From an uncultured Aquimarina sp. (lineage in GTDB: Bacteria > Bacteroidota > Bacteroidia > Flavobacteriales > Flavobacteriaceae), in contig CANLMN010000008.1 of NCBI GenBank assembly GCA_947492105.1, forward strand, positions 98,133 through 162,132: a DNA stretch of 64,000 bases, in the 5' to 3' direction. Positions 36,981 through 46,237 of the stretch are shown here, piece after piece. The first letter of the stretch is position 1, and each line of letters begins with the position of its first letter. A program made the position numbers and the translations under genes. The notes under the pieces were generated by a model. That model was not told where the DNA came from and made no database searches. It saw nothing but the letters and a program-made list of their open reading frames with translations.

Positions 36981-39900
36981 ATGAAAGCACAAAACTTCAA
37001 AGCTAACGAAGTAGTAGATCCAGAAAAAAAGTCTACTCTAACAATTGACAATCAAACAGCCCTACCGTCAGACCTCCATGTAGCCCCCATTGCTCATTTA
37101 TCACCTCAAGATCAAGATACTTTTGTGAAGTTTGGGTTTGGAAACAAAATAAAACCTGAATTTTCTAAAATCCATCATGCTATAGAATCTCAAGCATTAG
37201 CTCAGCCAGATGCAATTGCGGCAGAACATCTAGATGATACAATTACTTATGGTGAATTAAACACAAAAGCAATTCAAGTAGCAAAGGTATTAATACAAAG
37301 TGGGGTTCAACCTGGTGACAATGTAGGTTTGTTTCTAAGTCGCTCTATTCCTATGCTCATAGGTATGCTAGCTACACTAAAAGCAGGCGCAAGTTATGTT
37401 CCAAAAGATGCCCGAGTAACCCCTCAAAAAATATTAAAAGAAATTGTCACAGCCGCAAATATCGAAGTGATCTTAACGATAGAAGCATTTGGAACTAGCA
37501 CACTCTCTTTTGCTGATAAAAAACAGATAATCATCGATGATGTCTGCAAAAACCCTCAAACCTACAACCTTCACAACCAAACTATAGGAATGCCTGAGGT
37601 TCAGGAAAAACAGGAAAGCAACTGCTTTATTCTTTTTACTTCCGGAACCACAGGAACTCCAAACGGCGTACAAGTAACCCACAAAAACGTTTGTAATATC
37701 TTACTTACCAAACCAGGAAACTTAGGCATTAAACCAGGAATAAAAGTATCTCAACTACTTAGTATTTCATTCGATATGTCGGCATGGGAGATCTTAGGAT
37801 GTCTTGCAAACGGAGGGACATTAATAATACGAGGAAAGTCTATTCCCGAAGCTGCACAAAAAGCCAATATCATCATAGCTACTCCGTCTGTACTGTCCAA
37901 AATAGCTCCAGAAGCTTGTCTGGACATCAAAAAAGTAGCAGTTGCAGGAGAGCCATGCCCAATACCATTGGCTAATTTATGGGCTACATATTGCGATTTT
38001 TACAATTGTTGTGGTCCTACGGAAACTACTATCGTAAATACTATGCAACTATGTCAACCTAATAGCACTACAATAAGTATTGGCACACCAACTCCAAACA
38101 ATACAGTCTATGTTCTTGACAACGATATGAAACCATTACCCATTGGAGAAGTGGGGCTCATGTGGGGAGGTGGAGATTGTGTCACGCAAGGTTACCTCAA
38201 CAATCCAAAGCTAAACAAAGAACGTTATGCCCCTGATCCCTTTTTGAACAATGGCCAAATGATGTTCCGTACTGGAGACTTAGGCAGATGGAATACTGCT
38301 GGAGAACTAGAACATTTTGGAAGGGTAGATGATCAAGTAAAAATTCGAGGTTTTAGAGTAGAGCTAGATTCTGTTGCTATGGCTATAGAAAACACCAACA
38401 ACTGCAACAAAGCAGTTGCTCTAAAATTAGACAATAGACATTTAGTTGCTTTTGCAACTCCAAAAAACATCGATACACAGGATGCAAAGGCACAAGTCTT
38501 GGCACAACTCCCCTATTACTGCGAACCCAAATTCATTATTCCAATGGAAAAACTCCCCATGACACCACGTGGTAAAGTAGACAAACGAAAACTACTCGAG
38601 ATGGCACAATTACATGATAAGGATATTGAAACTACAGAAGCAACTTCAAAACTGCAGAAAGAAATTGAGACAATCGAACTACCTCCCAAAAAAGGATTTT
38701 GGACTAGACTATTGGCTAGTGAGCGTTTTCAACATTATCATCGAATTTTTGCTCTCATGGTTTTTGCCAATTTGGCGCTACTAGCCTATGGACTAACCAC
38801 TGGAGAATGGTGGCAAGAAGATGGTATAGCACTCCAAACATTATCGTATATCGTTCTGGCAAACTTTTCTATCGGAATTTTAGTACGACAACATCACGTT
38901 GTTAACTTATTTTTCAAAATTGCTACGAGTTTTCCGACCTCTTATCCTTTATATATTCGTCGATTTTTCGGAAAAGTATATCATTTTGGAGGTTTCCACA
39001 CAGGCGGTAATGTATCCGGAAGCGTTTGGATGCTCCTTTTTATAGGCTCTTTATTCTATCATTATACACAAAACCTTCCTGGTGTTTCTAACATATTGAT
39101 TTCAATTACCTCGGTACTTATAGTCATTTTGGTTTTTATGATTATAATGGCGTTGCCAAAGAATCGAGCAAAATTCCATAATAATTTTGAATTAGCACAT
39201 CGCTTTGGTGGCTGGACCGCATTACTGCTTTTTTGGGCACAGTCGTTAGTTTTTATTAATGACCAAACTCCAGAAGGCTCATACATGGAAGCCGTAGTAT
39301 CCTCTCCAGCATTTTGGATGCTCGTAATCCTTACTATTAGTATCGCGCTACCTTGGATACGCTTACGTAAAGTACCTATCAAAATTACAAATCCCTCATC
39401 CCACGTTGCATTAGTTGATTTTGATTATGGTGTTACCCCATTTGCAGGATCTTCTACCGCAATAAGTCGCAATCCGTTATTCGAATGGCATTCTTTTGCA
39501 AATGTAAAAGTACCTAACAAAGAAGGTTTTAAACTTACTATTTCTAGAGCTGGTGATTGGACTGGACAATTTATTGACGATCTACCTTCTCATGTTTGGG
39601 TCAAAGGTATCCCTACAGCCGGTGTGGGAAATATAGATCAATTATTCAAAAAAGTTGTCTGGGTAGCAACTGGTAGTGGTATCGGCCCTTGTCTACCTCA
39701 TTTACTATCGCAAGAAGTTCCTTCTAGACTTGTATGGGCTACCCGAAGTCCGCGAAAAACATATGGAGACGAATTAGTTGATGAAATCCTAGAAGCTCAA
39801 AAAGATGCTATTATCTGGAATACTGACACCCATGGAAAACCTGATATGCCAAAACTCACCTACAAAGTGTTCCAAGAGTTTGATGCAGAAGCAGTCATAT

Positions 39901-39989
39901 GTATATCAAACAAAAAACTTACTTGGCTTGTTGTCTCCGAAATGGAAAGCCGAGGAATCCCTGCATACGGAGCAATTTGGGATTCTTAA
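36981..39989 (+). CDS. Adenylation domain - six-helix membrane domain - FAD/NAD-binding reductase fusion (TmpL-like)
   Basis: A 1002-residue fusion. Residues about 60-545 are a complete ANL adenylation domain: TSGTTGTPNG (220-229), YNCCGPTETT, RTGDLGRW (430-437), GRVDDQVKIRGFRVEL (447-462) and the catalytic Lys532 in TPRGKVDKRKL. No carrier (T) domain follows. Residues about 585-795 form six membrane helices with scattered His (RQHH 637-640, HFGGFH 668-673, LAHRFGGW 738-745). Residues about 800-1002 resemble a ferredoxin-reductase-like module, with HSFANV (838-843), SRAGDWTGQFI (855-865) and the nucleotide-binding VWVATGSGIGPC (893-904). The order equals that of fungal TmpL, a membrane protein linked to redox homeostasis. 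An enoyl-CoA hydratase-like gene follows after 32 bases. The substrate is unknown. Confidence 0.85.
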   Translation: MKAQNFKANEVVDPEKKSTLTIDNQTALPSDLHVAPIAHLSPQDQDTFVKFGFGNKIKPEFSKIHHAIESQALAQPDAIAAEHLDDTITYGELNTKAIQVAKVLIQSGVQPGDNVGLFLSRSIPMLIGMLATLKAGASYVPKDARVTPQKILKEIVTAANIEVILTIEAFGTSTLSFADKKQIIIDDVCKNPQTYNLHNQTIGMPEVQEKQESNCFILFTSGTTGTPNGVQVTHKNVCNILLTKPGNLGIKPGIKVSQLLSISFDMSAWEILGCLANGGTLIIRGKSIPEAAQKANIIIATPSVLSKIAPEACLDIKKVAVAGEPCPIPLANLWATYCDFYNCCGPTETTIVNTMQLCQPNSTTISIGTPTPNNTVYVLDNDMKPLPIGEVGLMWGGGDCVTQGYLNNPKLNKERYAPDPFLNNGQMMFRTGDLGRWNTAGELEHFGRVDDQVKIRGFRVELDSVAMAIENTNNCNKAVALKLDNRHLVAFATPKNIDTQDAKAQVLAQLPYYCEPKFIIPMEKLPMTPRGKVDKRKLLEMAQLHDKDIETTEATSKLQKEIETIELPPKKGFWTRLLASERFQHYHRIFALMVFANLALLAYGLTTGEWWQEDGIALQTLSYIVLANFSIGILVRQHHVVNLFFKIATSFPTSYPLYIRRFFGKVYHFGGFHTGGNVSGSVWMLLFIGSLFYHYTQNLPGVSNILISITSVLIVILVFMIIMALPKNRAKFHNNFELAHRFGGWTALLLFWAQSLVFINDQTPEGSYMEAVVSSPAFWMLVILTISIALPWIRLRKVPIKITNPSSHVALVDFDYGVTPFAGSSTAISRNPLFEWHSFANVKVPNKEGFKLTISRAGDWTGQFIDDLPSHVWVKGIPTAGVGNIDQLFKKVVWVATGSGIGPCLPHLLSQEVPSRLVWATRSPRKTYGDELVDEILEAQKDAIIWNTDTHGKPDMPKLTYKVFQEFDAEAVICISNKKLTWLVVSEMESRGIPAYGAIWDS

Positions 39990-40021
39990 GAACTAAAAAA
40001 TAAATTTCAAAAACCATAAAA

Positions 40022-40786
40022 ATGAACATTTTAATAAAACAACAGGGACGCGTAGTTGTTGTTCAACTCAACCGTCCAGAGGTATTGAATGCCCTAAATT
40101 TAGATCTCATGCAAGAGCTTGTGAATAAGCTCAAAACCCTAGATCGCAATCCTGAAGTTGGCTGTTTTGTCATAACCGGATCTCAAAAAGCCTTTGCTGT
40201 AGGCGCTGACATCAAAGAGATGGAAAGCAAAACATATAACGACATGTTCTATGAAGATTATTTTGCGGGATGGGAACAGTTCACAGCCATACGTACTCCA
40301 AAAATCGCTGCGGTATCTGGATATGCCTTGGGAGGAGGTTGTGAACTAGCCATGATGTGTGATACAATTTATGCCTCTGAAAACGCCATTTTTGGACAAC
40401 CAGAAATAAAACTAGGGGTAATTCCTGGAATAGGAGGATCACAACGGTTGACAAAACTCATTGGCAAAGCCAAAGCAATGGATATGATTCTAACTGGAAA
40501 AATGATTGATGCGCAAGAAGCAGAAAAATCAGGACTGGTTGCACGAATAATTCCGCAAAAAAAATTCTTAGATAAAACACTCGAAATTGCAAGTTTGATA
40601 GCCTCTTATAGCAAACGAGCAACAATTACAGCCCGAGAGGTCGTTGACTCGGCACTAGAACTAAGTTTACACGAAGGAGTTCTATTCGAGCGTAGAAACT
40701 TCCATTCTTTATTTGCTACAAATGATCAAAAGGAAGGTATGCGTGCTTTTTTAGAAAAACGAAAGCCATCATTCATTGGCACCTAA
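40022..40786 (+). CDS. Enoyl-CoA hydratase/isomerase family protein
   Basis: A crotonase-fold enzyme of 254 residues. The oxyanion-hole segments AFAVGADIKEM and SGYALGGGCELAMMCD are present, and the two Glu positions of classic hydratases are occupied in GGGCELAMMCD and FGQPEIKLGVIPGIGG. The C-terminal helix has ERRNFHSLFATNDQKEGM with AFLEKRKPSF. It would hydrate trans-2-enoyl-CoA. It lies 32 bases after the adenylation/reductase fusion gene, so a shared transcript and perhaps a shared acyl-CoA substrate are likely, although this is inference. Confidence 0.88.
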   Translation: MNILIKQQGRVVVVQLNRPEVLNALNLDLMQELVNKLKTLDRNPEVGCFVITGSQKAFAVGADIKEMESKTYNDMFYEDYFAGWEQFTAIRTPKIAAVSGYALGGGCELAMMCDTIYASENAIFGQPEIKLGVIPGIGGSQRLTKLIGKAKAMDMILTGKMIDAQEAEKSGLVARIIPQKKFLDKTLEIASLIASYSKRATITAREVVDSALELSLHEGVLFERRNFHSLFATNDQKEGMRAFLEKRKPSFIGT

Positions 40787-40888
40787 TATGCCCTTACATA
40801 CCCAAATTGATACAACACAAATCAGAAACTGAATTTATTACAACAAAAAAACAAACAAAAACAAACAAAAACAAAAACATTCAAAATC

Positions 40889-41629
40889 ATGAAAAAACAA
40901 ATTTTAATTCTTGCCACCGCATTTCTAGGAATCTATAATGGTACTTCTCAGGAAAGTGAAAAAGTTGAGAAAAAAGAAAAAAACACCTCTCTTGTCATTA
41001 TGCCAATACATAATAGCGTTGCAGGATTCTCTAATGTCTTTTTGGGCACCTCTGAGATCAATAAAAAAACAAACTTTACTTTTTATAGTATTTTTTGGAC
41101 CAACCCCAACTTCGGAACCCCTGCCGCAGGATCAGATCTCTGGTTAGAAACTGGGGTTGGCTTAGGTTTTAAACTTAATAAATGGTACATAAATCCTGGT
41201 TTAGGGCTGGCGCATGGAAAATTCTTAAGCGGTGGCAAGGAAACATTAATAGGAGAAGGTGTTATCCCAAAGGTTTTGGCACTATATAGTAATGATGTTT
41301 TTGAATTTGAAACCTATGTGGCGTACTACAAAGCAGCACGTAAAGGAAGTAGTGATGCTATTACAAAGGATTACCTGCTCAACTGGATTGCTCCTGGCGT
41401 AAAGTTTAACAAAAGAGTATCCATGGGGGCTTTTTATGAACAATTTGTTCGAACCCGAACTACGGACAACCTCAACGAACAGAGCGTTTATCAATGGTTA
41501 GGTGGTTATGTAAAAATTGCTTTAAACAATCACATATGGTTTAGAGTTGCCGCAGGTCCGAACTTATTTACAGATTCTGGTACTTCTAAGGAATTCTATA
41601 AAGTACAAGCCTTTATACCAATCAACTAA
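40889..41629 (+). CDS. Predicted outer-membrane beta-barrel protein of unknown function
   Basis: A 246-residue exported protein with a signal peptide (KKQILILATAFLGIYNGTSQ) and a short charged linker (ESEKVEKKEKN). Alternating hydrophobic/aromatic strands follow (FTFYSIFWTN, LWLETGVGLGFKL, WYINPGLGLAHG, YVKIALNNHIWFRVAAG), as expected of a small barrel. I think it may belong to the family DUF6733, but that is from memory. It is 102 bases past the enoyl-CoA hydratase gene on the same strand, across a repetitive A/C-rich stretch. The function is unknown. Confidence 0.65.
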   Translation: MKKQILILATAFLGIYNGTSQESEKVEKKEKNTSLVIMPIHNSVAGFSNVFLGTSEINKKTNFTFYSIFWTNPNFGTPAAGSDLWLETGVGLGFKLNKWYINPGLGLAHGKFLSGGKETLIGEGVIPKVLALYSNDVFEFETYVAYYKAARKGSSDAITKDYLLNWIAPGVKFNKRVSMGAFYEQFVRTRTTDNLNEQSVYQWLGGYVKIALNNHIWFRVAAGPNLFTDSGTSKEFYKVQAFIPIN

Positions 41630-42801
41630 TTATATAAGAACAGTTAACAATAAAAAAATAATTAGAACCTCTAAACTGTGCTAGTTTATTTTACAAAAAA
41701 ACAGTACCGTTTAGAGGTTAATAATGAACTCATCTAGACCTTTCTTTTGTGATAAACAATCAAAATTTATAGACTGTTGAGTACTTTCTCTGAGCTTTCC
41801 CATTGCTATGAATTTCGAAAAGTCCATCAAATGGTTCTATATTATACCAAATTAGCTATATCATGCGCATATCGACTTGTTCTTTTTCCATCTAAATGCC
41901 TTGCCCATATATTCCATAGCTAAGGTTATGCAATAGCATCACGGTGTTTTTTACCTAAAAAAATAACAGTGTCATTCATGCGAATTTATATCCCTAAATT
42001 GTATTACCTGATTTTCTGATAAAGATAAAAGTCAAGATGAGTTCTATTAAAAACCTCGATTAAGAACCCATACTACATATAGAATGCCAATATAATACCA
42101 CTTAGAGAATAATTGGAGATCAATAATTTGCTTCTACGACTATTCTTCATTAGAAAACCAAACGCTATTCACTGATAAATATTTAAATTTTATATCTCAA
42201 AAACACCATTTTTGATCATATCCTCTACCTAAATAATACGATACTGATTCTACCGTCTAATGATCACAGTAACATCAAAAAAGACAATACTCACCTCGTA
42301 TTAACAACAAATATTTCGACTCAGAACCTCATTTATTCATACATTTCATCGATCTTAATTGCTTTTTACCCTAATAATTCCAAAAAATAACATATATTCG
42401 CTGCATTAACAGACTATTATGATTTAAATAATACAATAAAATTATGATCAAAAGACTTTTTACCTATTTCTTAGCTATTTTCTCAACCAAGAAAAATTCC
42501 ACGAGACCGATGATGGTTCCTATCCGTGTAGAAAACAAAAAAAGTTTCAAAGCAAATTACCCTTTTTCCAATAACTAACTTCTCTATTTCTTTTTTGAAG
42601 ACCGTATTGTTATATAGTTGTTCTACCCAAATAGAAAGTCAAAAAAACAAGATAGTAGCTGGCTTATCTTCTGTCTATGGACTTTTGCAGGAAAAACAAT
42701 ATTTCGATTCTATAAAAATAGCTTCAAGATGAAATAAACACTAAATATTAAAAATCGCTTACTACCCCACAAATTATTATTCATTATTAAAAAAACAAAG
42801 A
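41630..42801. other. Long intergenic region with repeat B1 and possible small ORFs
   Basis: This is about 1.17 kb without a confident gene. A family B repeat occupies 41828-41985. A 44-codon ORF (42444-42578; MIKRLFTYFLAIFSTKKN then basic) has a short hydrophobic stretch. A TTG-started 45-codon frame at about 42593-42730 reads MKTVLLYSCSTQIESQ, like the start of a lipoprotein, and stops soon after. Either could be a small protein or a decayed gene. I do not call them as genes. Confidence 0.35.
41828..41985 (+). repeat. Dispersed intergenic repeat, family B copy 1
   Basis: It aligns with 62228-62370: TATACCAAATTA, TTGTTCTTTTTC.ATCTAAATGCCTT, ATTCCATAGCTAAGG.TATG and CA.GGTGTT in the same order and spacing. 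It also aligns more distantly with 54944-55092 and 58022-58169. No ORF crosses it. Confidence 0.6.
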
Positions 42802-43923
42802 ATGAAAAAAAACATTTTATTAAGTTTTGCATCTCTAGCACTTATCATGAGTAGTTGTTCCAAGGATGACACCACAGTCCCAAGCAATCCTGTAGAAGAA
42901 AACACTAAAGACATCGCAATCAATGCTCAAGAAGAAACTGTACTAAATGCAGATATGGTATCTAGTAATATTATCATTTCTGGGGCAAAAAAAGTAAAAG
43001 GAACTCCTCCAACTCCCAATGGTGCTATAAGTTTAACCTTAGAATATGATCAACAAACTGCTTTTCAAAAAAATGGATTTGACATTAATTTCAAAGCTCC
43101 AGACAATTACGCTGGCGCCTACATTCAATTAAAATCGCAGGATGGTACATTATCAAAAGAATATATTGATGTGTCACGTTTCGCATTTAAAAAAGCAAAG
43201 AAAACAAACGCAGAGAAAACAAATGGATTCCTCAAAAAATCCATCCAAGTTGATGAAATAGAAACAGAAATTGATGTTGATTTTGGGGAGAGTATACCTG
43301 CAGGAAAGTTTTGCTACATCATCTGTATTTATGATAATGAAAATAATATTTCCCTACCTCAGGAGGTTTGTGTCGAAGTAGAAGCTTGGGGTGGTAACTC
43401 TGCACTTGTTGACACTTGGAACAACACCAAAAGTGAAAATTTCTTAAATGGAGAACCTTCTGACACAGAAACTGTTGGCGTTACACAGTTCAATGATACC
43501 AACTATTACTGTGACAAAACAAAACAAACTGAAACATTAGAAAATAGCGAAACTTATACCACAAAATCTTTGATTTTGGTCCTTAATCAAGATGGTTCTT
43601 ACAGATATGATGAGCTTTATGATCAAAAAAGATTAGATTACGAAAAAACTATAGTTGATTGTAATCCCACATTTAACGATGAAAAAGATCTTAAAGATTA
43701 TGGAAAAGGTAAATGGGCTTATAACGAAGACACCAAAGAACTCACCTTGATTGAATTTGAATATAATGAAAATGGTAATTTACAAATCTTTGAAGAAGGT
43801 GATGTTGTGTTTAGTGGAGCTACTACTGTTTCTGGTAATTCTATGATTCTTGAATCCTCTAATAGTTTTTTTGATGGACAACAAACATCCACTTATTCTA
43901 GCAAAGTATATTTTGTTAGATAA
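42802..43923 (+). CDS. Putative lipoprotein of unknown function
   Basis: A 373-residue exported protein with a type II signal peptide (MKKNILLSFASLALIMSSC, probable lipid-anchored Cys19) followed by SKDD and a Thr/Asn/Glu-rich linker. The middle (about 70-200) has beta-sandwich character (GAYIQLKSQDGTLSKEYIDV; GKFCYIICIYDNENNISLPQEVCVEV). The C-terminal part (about 205-373) resembles the lipocalin-like lipoproteins common in flavobacteria (DTWNNT..., SLILVLNQDGSYRYDE, GKWAYNEDTKELTLIEFEYN). No function can be given. A terminator follows it directly. Confidence 0.65.
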   Translation: MKKNILLSFASLALIMSSCSKDDTTVPSNPVEENTKDIAINAQEETVLNADMVSSNIIISGAKKVKGTPPTPNGAISLTLEYDQQTAFQKNGFDINFKAPDNYAGAYIQLKSQDGTLSKEYIDVSRFAFKKAKKTNAEKTNGFLKKSIQVDEIETEIDVDFGESIPAGKFCYIICIYDNENNISLPQEVCVEVEAWGGNSALVDTWNNTKSENFLNGEPSDTETVGVTQFNDTNYYCDKTKQTETLENSETYTTKSLILVLNQDGSYRYDELYDQKRLDYEKTIVDCNPTFNDEKDLKDYGKGKWAYNEDTKELTLIEFEYNENGNLQIFEEGDVVFSGATTVSGNSMILESSNSFFDGQQTSTYSSKVYFVR

Positions 43924-43950
43924 GTAAATAACAACTAATATAAAGTACAA

Positions 43951-43981
43951 ACCTTCTCACTTCAAATGGGAAGGTTTTTTT
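43951..43981 (+). terminator. Rho-independent terminator of the lipoprotein gene
   Basis: ACCTTCTC and GGGAAGGT form a stem with a loop of about 9 bases, followed by six T. It lies 28 bases after the stop codon, just before the convergent phosphopantetheinyl transferase gene. Confidence 0.75.
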
Positions 43982-43992
43982 ATATCATAAAA

Positions 43993-44586
43993 TTATAATG
44001 TCAAAAAATAGCTTCCAAACCGTCCATGATGACTTAGAGAAATTAAAAAAGGTGTTTTATTAGTTCCCTCAAAAATTTGTGGAATACCCAATGTATCTTT
44101 TCGAAATTCATATTTATTGGACATTTCATTGGCTAAATGGGACTTGGCATTAGTAAAAATCGCTGTTGTTTTTGGATTTTCTATAACCTTTGCTACTTTT
44201 TTTCCTATCAAAAAAGTAGTTAAACATGCAGTCGTATGTACAAAATCAGTCGTCATAACACTCGTCGTTTCATAACAATACCCTGCTGTATAAATACGGC
44301 CCTTACTTTGGGATTGCCCTGTCTTCAAAAAACTGTTGGTAGTAGCTAATGAAGAACACACAAAACTCTTGGGATTATATCTTGGAGCATACTGTAGTGT
44401 ACGCTGATGCGCTTTATATACAGCTTCTTTCATACTCCACAACAGCCAAACCATATGGTCTGGATTATCCGTATTCTCTATCCATTTTTGTTCCTCGGGG
44501 ACAAATATTTTGTCTAACCAGCCCCTGCGACGCCAATTACTATCTTTGTGCGCCTGTACAAAATCGACAATATCATTCCCAATCAT
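43993..44586 (-). CDS. 4'-phosphopantetheinyl transferase superfamily protein
   Basis: The enzyme would attach the phosphopantetheine arm of CoA to a carrier-protein Ser. The protein is 197 residues, with the Mg/CoA motif GNDIVDF (3-9) and the catalytic WLLWSMKEAVYKAHQR (W-x-x-KEA-x-K, about 48-63). It is the last gene of a minus-strand group with an ACP, ketosynthase, dehydratase and FabI-like SDR. Its obvious partner is the ACP encoded about 65 bases upstream. The sequence is closer to the AcpS-like/compact type than to a two-lobed Sfp. Confidence 0.87.
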   Translation of the reverse strand: MIGNDIVDFVQAHKDSNWRRRGWLDKIFVPEEQKWIENTDNPDHMVWLLWSMKEAVYKAHQRTLQYAPRYNPKSFVCSSLATTNSFLKTGQSQSKGRIYTAGYCYETTSVMTTDFVHTTACLTTFLIGKKVAKVIENPKTTAIFTNAKSHLANEMSNKYEFRKDTLGIPQIFEGTNKTPFLISLSHHGRFGSYFLTL

Positions 44587-44650
44587 GCTTTCAAAACTAT
44601 AACCAACGCATGCTACACAAAAAAAATAGCATCATCCGTGATACCAAATT

Positions 44651-44902
44651 CTATTTCGATAATTCTTTTTGAATGACAGCTACAGCATCATTGACCGTAA
44701 GCATACCATCCATAGCCTGATCATTCACCTCAATACCAAATTCATCCTCGACATCTAGAATAATATCCACCAAATTAGCAGAATTAATTTCTAGATCTTT
44801 TATAAAGTCTGTATTTTCATTATATGCATCTAACAAAGATTTATTCAATACATAAGGCGTCGCAATAGCCTTTAGTTTTGTGATTATTTCTTCTCTTGTC
44901 AT
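44651..44902 (-). CDS. Acyl carrier protein with unusual Ser context
   Basis: A helical, acidic carrier protein of 83 residues. The phosphopantetheine Ser is probably Ser41 in FIKDLEINSANLVDIILDVE, where standard ACPs have D-S-L. Here the preceding residue is Asn and the following ones Ala-Asn. The flanking helix II pattern and DEFGIEV are normal. It sits between a dedicated ketosynthase and a phosphopantetheinyl transferase, so it is probably a pathway-specific ACP and not the general fatty-acid one. Confidence 0.85.
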   Translation of the reverse strand: MTREEIITKLKAIATPYVLNKSLLDAYNENTDFIKDLEINSANLVDIILDVEDEFGIEVNDQAMDGMLTVNDAVAVIQKELSK

Positions 44903-44959
44903 TATTTTTTACTGTTTTTAGTGTACATTATTCTATATCCAACGTTAGCTATAAAATAG

Positions 44960-46237
44960 CTACTCGTTAACTTCATATTTTTTGAAAAGTACGCAGGCAT
45001 TGACATCTCCAAAACCAAAGCTTGCCTTGGCAACTATTCTGGGTGCGATTGCTTGTGTCTTTGTCGGTATCCGATCTCTAGAAATTACAGAGGCAATTTC
45101 TGGATGTAAATCTTCACAATTACTATTTCCAAAAACAAAACCTTCTTTGAGCTGCAATACAGATGCTACGCACTCAATACTTCCAGATGCTGCCAAACAA
45201 TGTCCAATCATACTCTTGACAGAATTGATGTAAGGAAAATCTGCTCCTGTAAGACCTAATGCAGTACTCCAATTTGTAATTTCGGTAGCATCTTTGGTGG
45301 TAGCGGTCAAATGCCCATTAATTGTATCAATCTGTTCTGCTGTAACTCCTGCATTTTGTAATGCCCCTATGATACACCGTTGTACCGCTTGATTATTTGG
45401 TGCTGTAATACTTCCAGACCCTCGCTGTCCTCCACTATTTTGAGCTCCTCCGAGTACTTCTGCATATATTGTAGCATTACGTTCCAAAGCGCTCTCCAGT
45501 GTTTCTAGAATCAATGCTCCACCTCCACTCCCTGGCACAAAACCACTCGCACTGGCACTCATAGGTCTTGAGCCTGCTGTGGGGTTGCTATTATATTGAC
45601 TAGGCAAAATACGCATCGCATCAAAGCCACCCCAAACATAAGGTCCACTATCACTACAGCTCCCCACCAACATCCTCGTTGCTTTTCCTGATTGTATACG
45701 TTCGTACCCCATCAAAACTGCCTCTGTACCTGTTGTACAAGCAGAAGAATTCGTGGTCACAATATTACCACAGCCTATAATTCCGCCCAAATAAGCACTT
45801 ATCCCACTTGCCATCGTTTGGATCACTGTACTACTCCCCAAACGACGTACATTTCCTGCATCTACTCTATAAATTGCTTCTCTGTATTTGTCAGCACTGG
45901 ACATCCCTGCTCCAAAAATTATCCCACTATCCCAATAAGGTTCATTTTGGCTAAAAGTCAATCCGGCATCTCTCCAAGCATCTACACCCGCAATCACACC
46001 ATATTCTAATCCTGTACTATTGAATCCTCGTAATTGTACTGGATTCATGTAATTATTCAGAAATTCTTTTTCATACTCGGGCTGCCCTGCTATCTGACAA
46101 GAAAACTTGAGTTTTTCCATTTCTTCAAAATGCCGGATTCCACTCTCTCCGTTTTTAATAGCCTGAGTAAATCGTTCCAAACCAACACCATTCGGTGCAG
46201 CTACACCAAGACCTGTTATGACCACACGTTTACTCAT
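44960..46237 (-). CDS. Beta-ketoacyl-ACP synthase (KAS I/II type)
   Basis: A condensing enzyme of 425 residues that extends an acyl chain on ACP by two carbons. The Cys-His-His triad is visible: Cys167 in NSSACTTGTEA, His309 in INGHLTATTKDATE (where KAS II usually reads NAHGTST) and His346 in KSMIGHCLAASG, with Lys341. The N-terminus KRVVITGLGVAAPNGVG is typical. The variant His309 motif marks it as a specialised paralogue and not the housekeeping FabF. Its start overlaps the end of the dehydratase gene by 8 bases. Confidence 0.9.
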   Translation of the reverse strand: MSKRVVITGLGVAAPNGVGLERFTQAIKNGESGIRHFEEMEKLKFSCQIAGQPEYEKEFLNNYMNPVQLRGFNSTGLEYGVIAGVDAWRDAGLTFSQNEPYWDSGIIFGAGMSSADKYREAIYRVDAGNVRRLGSSTVIQTMASGISAYLGGIIGCGNIVTTNSSACTTGTEAVLMGYERIQSGKATRMLVGSCSDSGPYVWGGFDAMRILPSQYNSNPTAGSRPMSASASGFVPGSGGGALILETLESALERNATIYAEVLGGAQNSGGQRGSGSITAPNNQAVQRCIIGALQNAGVTAEQIDTINGHLTATTKDATEITNWSTALGLTGADFPYINSVKSMIGHCLAASGSIECVASVLQLKEGFVFGNSNCEDLHPEIASVISRDRIPTKTQAIAPRIVAKASFGFGDVNACVLFKKYEVNE

